Source: JANQOH01 sp965243325
Lineage (GTDB): Bacteria > Pseudomonadota > Alphaproteobacteria > UBA7887
Direction of reading: 5' to 3'
Assembly (NCBI GenBank): GCA_965243325.1
Contig: CBDEUQ010000003.1
Coordinates: 1,054,001-1,118,000, forward strand
Length of the DNA: 64,000 bases
Shown: positions 51,849 through 61,692 of the stretch, piece after piece
Numbering within the stretch: the stretch's first letter is position 1
How the letters are laid out: each line of letters begins with the position of its first letter
Program-made: the position numbers and the translations under genes
The notes under the pieces: generated by a model
The model's database searches: none
Seen by the model: only the letters and a program-made list of their open reading frames with translations
Told to the model about the DNA's origin: nothing

Positions 51849-52410
51849 CGAAACGCCAGCGAGGGCCGCACTTGCGGTTGCGGCGGAAATCGGGCGACTG
51901 GCGCCCGGTCCGCTGTCGGACTTGCGGCGAATGGAGCGCAGCACGGCGGCGCCCGCGTTCTGGAGGCTGGCGGCCCGACACCCGGCAACCGTGGGGCGGC
52001 CCGACAGGCATGAACATTGGATGGCCATCGTTCGCATCCTCGCGATTTTGACGCCGAAGGAAGACCCCGCGGACAGGGCCGAATTGCACGATGGCAAACG
52101 CCCCTTGGGCAAGGTCTTGTGCGACGGCGGCGATCCCGCTTGGCCTTCGAAGGAAGGCTTGGCACCGGTGCCAGTGTACAGCGAACGCCGCCTTGCACAG
52201 CTTATTGCGGCGCGCGGTACGCAGCGCGCGGTCTTGTTGCAGCGGGCGGCCCGCGCGATCGCCCGGAGCAAGGCGAAGGACTCGGGGATCGACGTGGTGG
52301 ATATCGCTTTCACGGTGCTGGCGCCCGACGACGGACGGCGGCTGGCCGAACCGTATTATCGGCGGTTGGACCGCGCCGTTCAACGATCCCAAGAAGGAAC
52401 GACCGAATGA
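51835..52410 (+). CDS. cse2: Cse2 (CasB, Cas11e), Cascade small subunit
   Basis: A 191-residue helical small subunit (two copies per Cascade) that stabilises the R-loop. Recognised by position, size and features such as RRMERSTAAPAFWRLAARHP near residue 32, KRPLGKVLCDGG and SERRLAQLIAARG. Overlaps cas8e upstream and cas7e downstream (ATGA). Confidence 0.93.
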   Translation: MSLRDETPARAALAVAAEIGRLAPGPLSDLRRMERSTAAPAFWRLAARHPATVGRPDRHEHWMAIVRILAILTPKEDPADRAELHDGKRPLGKVLCDGGDPAWPSKEGLAPVPVYSERRLAQLIAARGTQRAVLLQRAARAIARSKAKDSGIDVVDIAFTVLAPDDGRRLAEPYYRRLDRAVQRSQEGTTE

Positions 52411-53531
52411 CGACGCATCGTTTTCTGCAAATCCACACGCTTACGCCCTACACCGCCGCGCTTCTCAACCGGGACGACAGCGGCTTGGCGAAACGGCTGC
52501 CCTACGGCGGCGCGTTACGCACGCGCGTGTCGTCGCAGTGCCTCAAACGGCATTGGCGGTTTGCCGACGATCCGCACGCATTGAGTGAGATCGACGGCGC
52601 GAAAGCCGCATATCGGTCGCGCGAGCTGGTGACGAGAAAGGTAATCGAGCCGCTCCGCAGCCGCTTCCCCGAGGATGTCGTCGATGCCTTGGAACCCGAG
52701 GTCCAGATGGCGGTCTACGGCGACAAGGGCACGGAGAAGAAAACGAGGCAAACGCTGATTTTCGGGGAGCCCGAGCTCGAGTGGCTGAGGACTCAGGCGG
52801 AAGACTTGGCAACGACGGCGGCGGGGGACGCGAAGGCCGCTTCCGAGGGCGCGAAGGCTTGGAGAAAGGATTTTCGGCCGAACATCAGAGCATTGCGTGA
52901 AAGCGCGGCCTTGCCTGCCGGTTTGGTATCCGCCCTGTTCGGCCGCATGGTGACGTCGGATACGGATGCGAACATCGCCGCGCCCGTGCACGTCGCGCAC
53001 GCATTCACGGTTCACGAGGAGGAATCGGAGAGCGATTACTTCACGGCCGTCGACGACCTCGCCGACGACGAGCCCGGGGCCGATACCATTCAGGAGACGG
53101 AACTCACGTCGGGCCTGTTCTACGGATATGTCGTGGTCGATCTGCCCGGCCTCGTCGAAAATCTGAGCGGCAACGCCGCGTTGGCCGGGCAGGTGCTGCA
53201 CAACGTCGTCTATTTGATCGCGGAGGTATCGCCGGGAGCGAAACTAGGGTCTACCGCGCCGTACGGTCGAGCGAGCTTCATGTTGCTCGAGGCCGGCGAC
53301 CGTCAGCCCCGCAGCTTGGCCGAAGCGTACCGCGATCCCAGCGAGCCTCGCGTCGATGCGGCGGTGGGCGCGCTCTCGGTGCATCTCGTCAAGCTGGACG
53401 ATGCCTATGCCACCGGCGAGGAGCGATATGTGATGTCCCTGGTGAATGCGGACGTCCCGGGAGCCACGCGCGGGTCGCTGGCGGACCTCGCGACCTGGGT
53501 GAAGATGTTGCCGAAGGCTGCGGAATCGTGA
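52407..53531 (+). CDS. cas7e: Cas7e (Cse4/CasC), Cascade backbone
   Basis: A 374-residue RAMP protein; six copies form the crRNA-binding backbone. The N-terminus shows the conserved FLQIHTLTPYTAALLNRDDS and RTRVSSQCLKRHWR. Further typical segments are AAPVHVAHAFTVHEEESESD and GSTAPYGRASFML. I chose the ATG at 52407 overlapping the cse2 stop; an in-frame extension upstream is out of register with the family start. Confidence 0.95.
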   Translation: MTTHRFLQIHTLTPYTAALLNRDDSGLAKRLPYGGALRTRVSSQCLKRHWRFADDPHALSEIDGAKAAYRSRELVTRKVIEPLRSRFPEDVVDALEPEVQMAVYGDKGTEKKTRQTLIFGEPELEWLRTQAEDLATTAAGDAKAASEGAKAWRKDFRPNIRALRESAALPAGLVSALFGRMVTSDTDANIAAPVHVAHAFTVHEEESESDYFTAVDDLADDEPGADTIQETELTSGLFYGYVVVDLPGLVENLSGNAALAGQVLHNVVYLIAEVSPGAKLGSTAPYGRASFMLLEAGDRQPRSLAEAYRDPSEPRVDAAVGALSVHLVKLDDAYATGEERYVMSLVNADVPGATRGSLADLATWVKMLPKAAES

Positions 53532-54253
53532 GCCGCCGCTGGCTCGTTCTGCGGTTCGACGCGCCGTTGATGGCTTTCGGCGACGTCGCGGTGGATCAGG
53601 TCGGTCCGGTGCGCGATTTTCCCGCGGCCTCGATGTTGACGGGGTTGATCGGCAATGCGCTCGGCTGGCGCTGGTCTCACCGCGCCGAGCATCAGGCGGT
53701 ACAGGATCGGCTCGTTTTCGCCGCGCGCCGCGATCGGGAGGGCGCGCTTCTCACGGACGTGCAGAACGCGCAGCTTGCGAAAAGCGACAAGGGATGGACG
53801 ACTCGCGGCGCCCCCGAAGGGCGGGACGGGGCCAGCTACGACGCGCCGCACCGGCGTTCGCGGGACTATCACGCCGATGTCTCGGTAAGCGTCGTATTGC
53901 GGCTTGAGCCGGCGGAGGACACGCCGACGCTCGATGACGTAGCGGAGGCCTTTAAACGGCCGGCGCGGCCGCTGTTCCTCGGTCGAAAGCCGTGTCTTCC
54001 TGCGGCACCGGTCGTCCCGAACGAACCCGAGCGTTGGGTGACGGGCGAGAACGCTCACGACGCCCTGTGTACGATCCCTCGGCGCGGCGAGGGTTCGGTC
54101 CGGGCGATGTGGCCGTCGAGAAGCGGGCCCGCAAGCGGCGGCGGCGTGGAGCGGGTTGTCGATCTGGCCGATTTGCGGAACTGGCACACCGGCTTGCACG
54201 GCGGTTCGCGCCGCGTGGTCGAGGGCCGGGTCGCCCCGGCGGTCCCGGGATGA
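53528..54253 (+). CDS. cas5e: Cas5e (CasD)
   Basis: A 241-residue RAMP protein capping the crRNA 5' handle. Start GTG 53528 overlaps the cas7e stop by four bases. Diagnostic features are LVLRFDAPLMAFGDVAVDQV near the N-terminus, RDFPAASMLTGLIGNALGW, and FLGRKPCLPAAPV. The gene overlaps cas6e by four bases (ATGA). Confidence 0.95.
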   Translation: MSRRWLVLRFDAPLMAFGDVAVDQVGPVRDFPAASMLTGLIGNALGWRWSHRAEHQAVQDRLVFAARRDREGALLTDVQNAQLAKSDKGWTTRGAPEGRDGASYDAPHRRSRDYHADVSVSVVLRLEPAEDTPTLDDVAEAFKRPARPLFLGRKPCLPAAPVVPNEPERWVTGENAHDALCTIPRRGEGSVRAMWPSRSGPASGGGVERVVDLADLRNWHTGLHGGSRRVVEGRVAPAVPG

Positions 54254-55029
54254 CGGCGCTCCATCTGGTCCGGGTCCCGGTCGCCACCGACAAGCTGGCG
54301 CGGTGGGCGCGCGAGCGCTTTTGGACCGGCGGCGGCCGGGGGCGCGTTGAGTTCGACGAGGGACGCGCGCTGCATCACCTCGTCGCCGAGGCCTTGGGGC
54401 CCGGCGCGCTTCGTCCGTTCCGGCTGCTTGTCCCGCCGCGGCGCACCCGCGGCAATTTGTACGCTTATTCGGCTCTGGAAGCCGACACACTGCGCACCGC
54501 CGCCCAAACGTACGCGCTACCGGATCATCTCGGCGTGTTGTCCGTGGAGCGGCTCGAGAGCAAGCGCATGCCCGGCGTCTGGCGCGTTGGGCAGCGGCTC
54601 GGATTCGACGTGCGCGCGCGCCCCGTTCGGCGTCTGTTACGTGCGCTGAGGACGTCGTCCGGCATCGAGATCGGCGCCGGGGCCGAGGTCGACGCGTTCC
54701 TGCGGGAAGCGCTGAACGTGCAGGCGGGCGGAATGGCGGCTGGACATCGCACCCGCCAGGACGTTTACGTCGACTGGTTGGCCGAAAGGCTCGCCCCCGC
54801 CGCCGCGCTGGACCGCTCGACGAGTCGGCTCGCCCGGTTTCACCGCGTCCGCGTCGACCGCGGCCAGCGCGGTGTCGAAGGTCCGGACGCGACCATCCAG
54901 GGAGTGCTGACGGTGAGCGACCCCGCGGCGTTCGCGGAAACGCTCTCGCGCGGCGTCGGGCGACACCGGGCCTATGGGTACGGCATGCTGCTCTTGCGGC
55001 CGCCGAATCGCCCGGCGCCGGCCGGCTGA
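54250..55029 (+). CDS. cas6e: Cas6e (CasE), crRNA-processing endoribonuclease
   Basis: A 259-residue Cas6e that cuts the repeat hairpin to give the 8-nt 5' handle. Features are the N-terminal TALHLVRVPVATDKLARWAR, a paired His (ALHHLVAEALG), and the glycine-rich loop GVGRHRAYGYGMLLL near the C-terminus. The repeat hairpin CCCCGC/GCGGGG in the array is its expected substrate. cas1 begins directly after its stop codon. Confidence 0.95.
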   Translation: MTALHLVRVPVATDKLARWARERFWTGGGRGRVEFDEGRALHHLVAEALGPGALRPFRLLVPPRRTRGNLYAYSALEADTLRTAAQTYALPDHLGVLSVERLESKRMPGVWRVGQRLGFDVRARPVRRLLRALRTSSGIEIGAGAEVDAFLREALNVQAGGMAAGHRTRQDVYVDWLAERLAPAAALDRSTSRLARFHRVRVDRGQRGVEGPDATIQGVLTVSDPAAFAETLSRGVGRHRAYGYGMLLLRPPNRPAPAG

Positions 55030-55914
55030 ATGCTGAAGGGACGGCTCGGTCTCGACAGCGCGAGGGTCCCCTACAAGGACAGGGCCGGGCTGCTCTACCT
55101 TGCGCGCGGCGCATTGACGGCGCGGGACGGAACGCTTGCCTTCGCCCAGCGCCGGGAGGCGTCGGCGGACGCGTTGGGGCCGGGCGACTACGCCATCCCG
55201 CTGCAAGGCGTTTCGATGATCCTGCTCGGGCCGGGATCAACGGTCAGCCACGACGCGCTAAGGCTGCTCGCGCATGCGCGCACGGCGTTGGCGGCTGTGG
55301 GCGAAGACGGAGTCCGCCTCTATACGGCGCCGCCCCTTATCCCCGACCGATCGGGTCTGGCGCGGGCGCAGGCGCGGCTGTGGGCCGACGGCGAACGCCG
55401 AGTCGCGGTCGCGCGGCGCATGTACGCATGGAGGTTGGGCGAGGTTCTGCCGCATCGCTCCCTCGATGTGCTGCGCGGCATCGAGGGAGCGCGCATGAAG
55501 GAGGGCTACCGCCTGCTGGCACGGCAGATCGGGGTAGAGTGGCGCGGGCGGCGCTACGATCGCGCCCGCCCGCAGGCTGCGGACCTTCCCAACCAGGCGC
55601 TCAATCACGCTTCCAGTGCGACGGAGGCTGCGGCCGCTATTGCCGTTGCCGCCACCGCGACGATCCCGCAATTGGGCTTCGTTCACGAAGACCCCGGACA
55701 ATCCTTCGTGCTCGATATCGCCGACCTCTACCGCGACTCGGTAACCGTGCCGTGCGCTTTCCGTGCCGCCCGGCGTGTCACGGAACGCCCTGAGGAAAAT
55801 ATTGAGCGTGTCACGCGTCGTCTGGTCGGCCACACGCTCGCCGGCGAGCAGGTCATTCCGGCGATGATCGGTCGACTCAAGTCCCTGTTTGCCGAACCGC
55901 CGGACAAGGACTGA
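55030..55914 (+). CDS. cas1: Cas1 integrase, type I-E
   Basis: A 294-residue Cas1 that integrates new spacers with Cas2. Catalytic metal ligands are visible as E152 (IEGARMKEGYRL), H219 (LGFVHEDPGQ) and D229 (FVLDIADLYRDS), matching E. coli E141, H208 and D221 in order. Length is as expected. No cas4 is present, as usual in type I-E. Confidence 0.96.
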   Translation: MLKGRLGLDSARVPYKDRAGLLYLARGALTARDGTLAFAQRREASADALGPGDYAIPLQGVSMILLGPGSTVSHDALRLLAHARTALAAVGEDGVRLYTAPPLIPDRSGLARAQARLWADGERRVAVARRMYAWRLGEVLPHRSLDVLRGIEGARMKEGYRLLARQIGVEWRGRRYDRARPQAADLPNQALNHASSATEAAAAIAVAATATIPQLGFVHEDPGQSFVLDIADLYRDSVTVPCAFRAARRVTERPEENIERVTRRLVGHTLAGEQVIPAMIGRLKSLFAEPPDKD

Positions 55915-55921
55915 ACGAACG

Positions 55922-56221
55922 ATGCCGATGGCCGTGGTCGTCACCCGCAACGTCGAGGCCCGCTATCGCGGATTCCTGACTTCCATCATGCTGGAAGTCG
56001 CGCCCGGCGTTTACGCTGCGCCCGATCTCTCGACGGGGGTGCGAAGACGGGTCTGGAACGTGCTTTCGGATTGGTGGGGGGTGCTCGGTACCGGATCGAT
56101 TGTGATGCTCTGGCGCGACACGGATGCCGTCGGAAATCTTCGTATCGAGACTCTCGGCGAGCCCCCGAAGGAGATCGTGGACGCCGACGGCATTTTGCTC
56201 GTAAAACGCAAGCCTGCGTAA
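55922..56221 (+). CDS. cas2: Cas2 (type I-E form)
   Basis: A 99-residue Cas2e, starting MPMAVVVTRNVEARYRGFLT and containing VRRRVWNVLSDWWGVLGTGS and the C-terminal strand GILLVKRKPA. It bridges two Cas1 dimers in the adaptation complex. It ends 57 bp before the first repeat, so its 3' end abuts a very short leader. Confidence 0.95.
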   Translation: MPMAVVVTRNVEARYRGFLTSIMLEVAPGVYAAPDLSTGVRRRVWNVLSDWWGVLGTGSIVMLWRDTDAVGNLRIETLGEPPKEIVDADGILLVKRKPA

Positions 56222-56241
56222 CCCGTTTCGCGCCCGGTTGT

Positions 56242-56270
56242 TTGACATCGTAGAGATATCAAGCTCTTAA
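56242..56270 (+). promoter_or_regulatory. Predicted promoter in the short CRISPR leader
   Basis: Consensus -35 TTGACA at 56242-56247, 17-bp spacer and -10 TCTTAA at 56265-56270, so transcription would begin about at the first repeat. The whole leader between cas2 and the first repeat is only 57 bp (56222-56278), short for a type I-E system, so adaptation signals may lie inside cas2. Confidence 0.6.
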
Positions 56271-56278
56271 TGGCGAGA

Positions 56279-59200
56279 GGTTCCCCCGCACGCGCGGGGA
56301 TAGACCCGGTTCGGCCAGGTCTGGCTCGAATTCGCGAGCGGTTCCCCCGCACGCGCGGGGATAGACCCTTCATGAGCTGACGCCGACCATGCGGGCGAAA
56401 GGTTCCCCCGCACGCGCGGGGATAGACCCTACGACCGCCACCGCGCCGCTCTCCAGATCGTGGTTCCCCCGCACGCGCGGGGATAGACCCCTTGCGATCA
56501 AGAAGATTGAAGTGTGCGTTGTGGTTCCCCCGCACGCGCGGGGATAGACCCGGCCCGAACGTGCCGCCGCCTTCCGCCTTGGTGGTTCCCCCGCACGCGC
56601 GGGGATAGACCCGGAGCACAGTATTCCTTCGAGGGTGGGTCTTCGGTTCCCCCGCACGCGCGGGGATAGACCCCCTATGATCTTGGTACCATCGCGCGGC
56701 GCCGAGGTTCCCCCGCACGCGCGGGGATAGACCCACTAGATGCGGCTTTCGGATAGCACAGCCCCAGGTTCCCCCGCACGCGCGGGGATAGACCCGGAAG
56801 ACGCCGCCCAGCTGCACGCCGAAAAGTGGTTCCCCCGCACGCGCGGGGATAGACCCGACAGCCCGATCCGTCCTAGTGAGGGGGACTAGGTTCCCCCGCA
56901 CGCGCGGGGATAGACCCCACACTATGAGCCGGATCAGCGCATAGCGGTCGGTTCCCCCGCACGCGCGGGGATAGACCCGGGGCGGATATTGTGCTGCCGT
57001 TCGTGGCGAAGGTTCCCCCGCACGCGCGGGGATAGACCCTGAATGCGCGTGACATTTACGCGGACGGTTCGGGTTCCCCCGCACGCGCGGGGATAGACCC
57101 CTTGAGCACGCCAGTCGCCGCAACAGCCGGATGGTTCCCCCGCACGCGCGGGGATAGACCCTTGACGTCAGCAGATCGGACGGTTGCGACGACGGTTCCC
57201 CCGCACGCGCGGGGATAGACCCCTTGTCGAAGATGCTCATGGACGCCCCCCCTAGGTTCCCCCGCACGCGCGGGGATAGACCCGCTTGCCGGCCTCTTCA
57301 CCTTCACGGTCGAGAGGTTCCCCCGCACGCGCGGGGATAGACCCTTGTCGTGCGGGTGTATGGCAACGGCGAAAACGGTTCCCCCGCACGCGCGGGGATA
57401 AACCCGCGGACCAGTTCTCGATCCCCGACACCCGGGCGGTTCCCCCGCACGCGCGGGGATAGACCCGCCCGCCCGAGTCCCGGTCCGCACTTTTATCCGG
57501 TTCCCCCGCACGCGCGGGGATAGACCCTGCCAGGCGTGCCTCATCGCGCATCAGCCTCCGGTTCCCCCGCACGCGCGGGGATAGACCCCGGTCGCGGAAC
57601 ACCCGCATCGTCTCGCTCGAGGTTCCCCCGCACGCGCGGGGATAGACCATACCGATCAAATTGCCCAGCAGCACCGTACTTGGTTCCCCCGCACGCGCGG
57701 GGATAGACCTTGTTCACACCCACGCCGATAATCCACGACGCAGGTTCCCCCGCACGCGCGGGGATAGACCCCGGTCGACGGCGTCCTGTGTCGGCCTGCG
57801 TGTGGTTCCCCCGCACGCGCGGGGATAGACCCGAGGCGGTCCTGCTCTCGCCCGGGCCCGATGGGGTTCCCCCGCACGCGCGGGGATAGACCCACCAGAC
57901 ATCAACGACGAACGCGGACCCGGGAGGTTCCCCCGCACGCGCGGGGATAGACCCCGTTGGACCTCGGCGTCCGTAGCATCCTCGACGGTTCCCCCGCACG
58001 CGCGGGGATAGACCGAGTACGGCTACGAGCTCGCCATCGCCCAGGCCGGTTCCCCCGCACGCGCGGGGATAGACCCCCTTCCGCCTCGCGCAGCGTGGCG
58101 GCAAGCTCGGTTCCCCCGCACGCGCGGGGATAGACCCCGACCCGGGGCGCCTGTTGGCCTTAATAAAGAGGTTCCCCCGCACGCGCGGGGATAGACCCCG
58201 ACCCGGGGCGCCTGTTGGCCTTAATAAAGAGGTTCCCCCGCACGCGCGGGTATAGACCCGTCAACTGATCGTCAGGGAAACGTCCGAAAGTGGTTCCCCC
58301 GCACGCGCGGGTATAGACCCCCAATAGCTCGTATAGCTGTACACCTATACCCGGTTCCCCCGCACGCGCGGGGATAGACCCCATGCAGTGGAGGGACATT
58401 GCATCCGCGCCGAGGTTCCCCCGCACGCGCGGGGATAGACCCGAGAAGGGCAACCGTGCCAAGTGTCCGCACTCGGTTCCCCCGCACGCGCGGGGATAGA
58501 CCCGCCATCGCGATCGCCTCGCTTCAATCCGGCGAGGTTCCCCCGCACGCGCGGGGATAGACCCACAGAAGCCGTCGTCCTGGAGGGCTACGGCAAAGTT
58601 CCCCCGCACGCGCGGGGATAGACCCCGCGACGGCGACGGCAACCGCGAGACCGACAAGGTTCCCCCGCACGCGCGGGGATAGACCCGCGGACGTGCGGTT
58701 CTGGTCCGCCCGGGTGACGGTTCCCCCGCACGCGCGGGGATAGACCCCTGGCCGCCGATGCGCACCCCGCGCGCGTACCGGTTCCCCCGCACGCGCGGGG
58801 ATAGACCCCGCCGTTCGCCGTCCACATCGCGTCCGAGAGCGGTTCCCCCGCACGCGCGGGGATAGACCCAGGGTGCGAGATGTCGATCCGTAAGACCATA
58901 TGGTTCCCCCGCACGCGCGGGGATAGACCCCGGGCTGGGCGGCTGTCCGTTTCAAGGACGTGGGTTCCCCCGCACGCGCGGGGATAGACCCCGGTCGGCG
59001 CCGGCCGGCGCGCCCGTTACGCTGGTTCCCCCGCACGCGCGGGGATAGACCCGCTTAGGAGGCTAAAATGCGCACGCGCTCATCTCGGTTCCCCCGCACG
59101 CGCGGGGATAGACCCGATATCGGCCGGCGCCGGCACCTGTGGTGCGCGGTTCCCCCGCACGCGCGGGGATAGACCCCCAGCTCGATCCGAATGCGTTCCG

Positions 59201-59725
59201 CTCCCTGGGGTTCCCCCGCACGCGCGGGGATAGACCCGCGTTGATGTTCTCCGACGCCGCTGTCGCGAGGGTTCCCCCGCACGCGCGGGGATAGACCCGT
59301 CCCCGAGCAAGCCGCCCGACTGCAGACTAAGGTTCCCCCGCACGCGCGGGGATAGACCCTGATGGGGGACCGCATGAAGCGCTTCGTCTACGGTTCCCCC
59401 GCACGCGCGGGGATAGACCCGGCCCGGGATCATTCTTCGTCGCCATCTGCAAGGTTCCCCCGCACGCGCGGGGATAGACCCCGCGCCGCGTGGCTCGATG
59501 ACGACGCCCGGCCGGTTCCCCCGCACGCGCGGGGATAGACCCGCGGCAGGATCAACCTTGCCAGTACGAGTAAGGGTTCCCCCGCACGCGCGGGGATAGA
59601 CCCCAGCCTGCGTAGCTTCCGCACCTGCAACAGCAGGTTCCCCCGCACGCGCGGGGATAGACCCTCGAGACTGTCACCGGCAATCACCGGCCAAATGGTT
59701 CCCCCGCACGCGCGGGGATAGACCC
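56279..59725 (+). CRISPR. Type I-E CRISPR array, 57 repeats and 56 spacers
   Basis: The 29-nt repeat starts GGTTCCCCCGCACGCG and ends CGGGGATAGACCC; its palindrome and ATAGACCC handle correspond to the E. coli type I-E repeat. I located every repeat start by hand. Period is 61 bp (32-nt spacers) except the spacer before the repeat at 59087, which is 34 nt. Variants: repeats at 58231 and 58292 share GGGTATAG, the one at 57377 has ATAAACCC, the one at 58597 begins AGTT, and those at 57621, 57682 and 57987 differ in the last base. Spacers at 58138-58169 and 58199-58230 are identical. The last repeat (59697) is perfect, not degenerate. Confidence 0.99.
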
Positions 59726-59784
59726 CTCGAGTGTTCCGTTCTAGAAGTTCGTATGGTAAAAGATCGTGCGGCGAATGAGGGAAC

Positions 59785-60942
59785 ATGGCGATGCGGCCTT
59801 CAGTGGTGATCGAACTGAGTGAGGACGAGTGCAGCGAGCTGGAACGGTTGGCGCGAGGGCGCAAGGTTTGGCGGGCGCTTTCGGATCGTGCTCACATCGT
59901 GCTTCTGGCGGCCGAGGAGCTGACCAATATTCAGATCGGTAAGGCGCTGGGCGTGACCGATCAGACCGCCAGGAAGCGGCGCAACCGGTTTGCGGAGCAA
60001 CGTCTGGATGGCCTTGATGACGAGCCTCGCTGCGGTCGTCCACGACGCATTGAGGACGACAAGGTGGCCGAAGTGATCCGCAAGACGCTGGAGGAGACAC
60101 CGCGCGATGCGACCCACTGGAGCACGCGCTCAATGGCGCGGGCGACGGGGTATGCGCCGTCGACCATCCACCGGATGTGGCAGGCCTTTTCGCTGCAACC
60201 CCACCGCTCGCAGGCCTTCAAGTTGTCGGCGGACCCGTATTTCGTGGACAAGGTGCGCGACATCGCTGGGCCTTATGTCGACCCGCCGCAGCATGCCCTG
60301 GTTCTCTGTGTGGACGAGAAGTCCCAGGTTCAGGCCCTCGATCGCACCCAGCCCCTGCTGCCGCTGCGACCCGGCCAAGTCGAACGGCGCACCCATGATT
60401 ACAAGCGCTATGGCACGACCTCGCTGTTCGCCGCCCTTGACGTCGCCACAGGCAGCGTTATCGGACAGTGCTACCGGCGCCACCGTAGCGCGGAGTTCCG
60501 CAAATTCCTGAATCATGTCGAGGCCAACGTTCCGCCCAATCTCGAGTTCCACATGGTCATGGACAACTATTCGACCCACAAGACCAAGACGGTCCGTGAC
60601 TGGTTCGCCCGGCGTCCGCGCTGGCATGTCCATTTCACGCCAACATCCGCCTCATGGCTCAACCAGGTCGAACGCTTCTTCGCCGATCTGACGGACAAGC
60701 AGATCCTGCGCGGCGTTCACCGCTCCACCGTCGAACTGGAACGAACCATCACCGAATACATCGAGACCGTCAACGAAGCCCCAAAACCGTTTCGGTGGCA
60801 CAAGTCCGCCGACGACATCCTCGCCGCCATCAAGCGCTTCTGCCTCAGGACCCTCGAAACCAATGCCGCAATCGCATCATTAATGTGCGAGCTTATGAAG
60901 CCGGACATTACACAGCATCATTTCTACCAGCAGACAGCCTGA
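59785..60942 (+). CDS. IS630-family transposase
   Basis: A 385-residue Tc1/mariner-like DDE transposase. The N-terminal helix-turn-helix includes TNIQIGKALGVTDQTARKRR. The catalytic triad is in LVLCVDEKSQVQALDR, MVMDNYSTHKTKT and SWLNQVERFFADLTDKQ. The start ATG at 59785 lies 41 bp inside the predicted left end. The last 23 residues (IASLMCELMKPDITQHHFYQ and on) diverge from the sequence found at the second 3' fragment (61693 onward), so the native C-terminus was probably replaced when adjacent DNA was joined. Confidence 0.93.
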   Translation: MAMRPSVVIELSEDECSELERLARGRKVWRALSDRAHIVLLAAEELTNIQIGKALGVTDQTARKRRNRFAEQRLDGLDDEPRCGRPRRIEDDKVAEVIRKTLEETPRDATHWSTRSMARATGYAPSTIHRMWQAFSLQPHRSQAFKLSADPYFVDKVRDIAGPYVDPPQHALVLCVDEKSQVQALDRTQPLLPLRPGQVERRTHDYKRYGTTSLFAALDVATGSVIGQCYRRHRSAEFRKFLNHVEANVPPNLEFHMVMDNYSTHKTKTVRDWFARRPRWHVHFTPTSASWLNQVERFFADLTDKQILRGVHRSTVELERTITEYIETVNEAPKPFRWHKSADDILAAIKRFCLRTLETNAAIASLMCELMKPDITQHHFYQQTA

Positions 60943-60967
60943 ATTCGTGCTACGAGGATTCGAAACG

Positions 60968-61669
60968 ATGCCACTGACTTTTATCCGAGAGCAGCTTAAA
61001 ACTATGAAGGAGATTGTAGAAATTCTTGCCTCTCTCCTGTCATTGGTGAAGAATCGACCAAGTCTGTTTGTAATTGCACTCACTATTTATTTGTTATATT
61101 TAGGAATAGGCTGGTGGGCATATAAACACCCGGGACACGTAGTTTCAGGCTTTACGGAAGCTGTTAGCAAAGGGAACCATGAAGTAGCATGGAGCTTTTT
61201 GACCAAGAATTACCGAGAAAGGCGCTTTGAGAATTTAGAAAAATTCAAGCGATTATACTCAATAAAATTCTCCACAAAAGGATTATCTACAGAAATTTAC
61301 AATCACGAAAGATCACGACTAATGGCCATTTTCGATAATACGAAGAAATATACAATCAAATACGAAGCGACGGAAAGGTTTACAAGGAAAGACTTGCAGA
61401 ATCCCGAGCAGAAAATCAATGCACTCTGGTTACAAATTCATCACACACGCGACTTTCCAGCACTGATGGACGGGACACTTCAAGGCCAAGATCTTGGCTC
61501 TAACCCATCACTGGCGATCCGTCGGCGCTTCGAACAGGTGTTTGAAATAACTCGGCAACGAAGGCAGGGTTATTTTGAGGGGTTTCTTGACTTGTTTGTT
61601 TCCCAATGGGAGATTTCATCGATTAATATTGTCGAACAATGCCTGCTTCCTCTTCAAGACAAGAAGTAG
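60968..61669 (+). CDS. AT-rich gene for a single-pass membrane protein of unknown function (passenger)
   Basis: A 233-residue protein starting MPLTFIREQLKTMKEIVEIL. One transmembrane segment is clear (LFVIALTIYLLYLGIGWWAY, about residues 32-52), followed by a soluble Lys/Arg/Glu-rich domain of about 180 residues. The region from GFTEAVSKGNHEVAWSFLTK has NTF2-like or DUF-type character, but no family is recognised. Base composition (about 40% GC by eye) differs sharply from everything around it, indicating recent acquisition. It lies between 46-bp direct repeats of IS630 sequence. Confidence 0.75.
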   Translation: MPLTFIREQLKTMKEIVEILASLLSLVKNRPSLFVIALTIYLLYLGIGWWAYKHPGHVVSGFTEAVSKGNHEVAWSFLTKNYRERRFENLEKFKRLYSIKFSTKGLSTEIYNHERSRLMAIFDNTKKYTIKYEATERFTRKDLQNPEQKINALWLQIHHTRDFPALMDGTLQGQDLGSNPSLAIRRRFEQVFEITRQRRQGYFEGFLDLFVSQWEISSINIVEQCLLPLQDKK

Positions 61670-61692
61670 TTGGATTTTACCAAGTGAGAAGG

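Noticed and set aside
56011..59864. Many minus-strand open frames with repeated peptides such as SIPARAGEP and YPRACGGT
   Set aside because: These are translations of the CRISPR repeats and spacers, not proteins; the 61-bp period explains the repetition.
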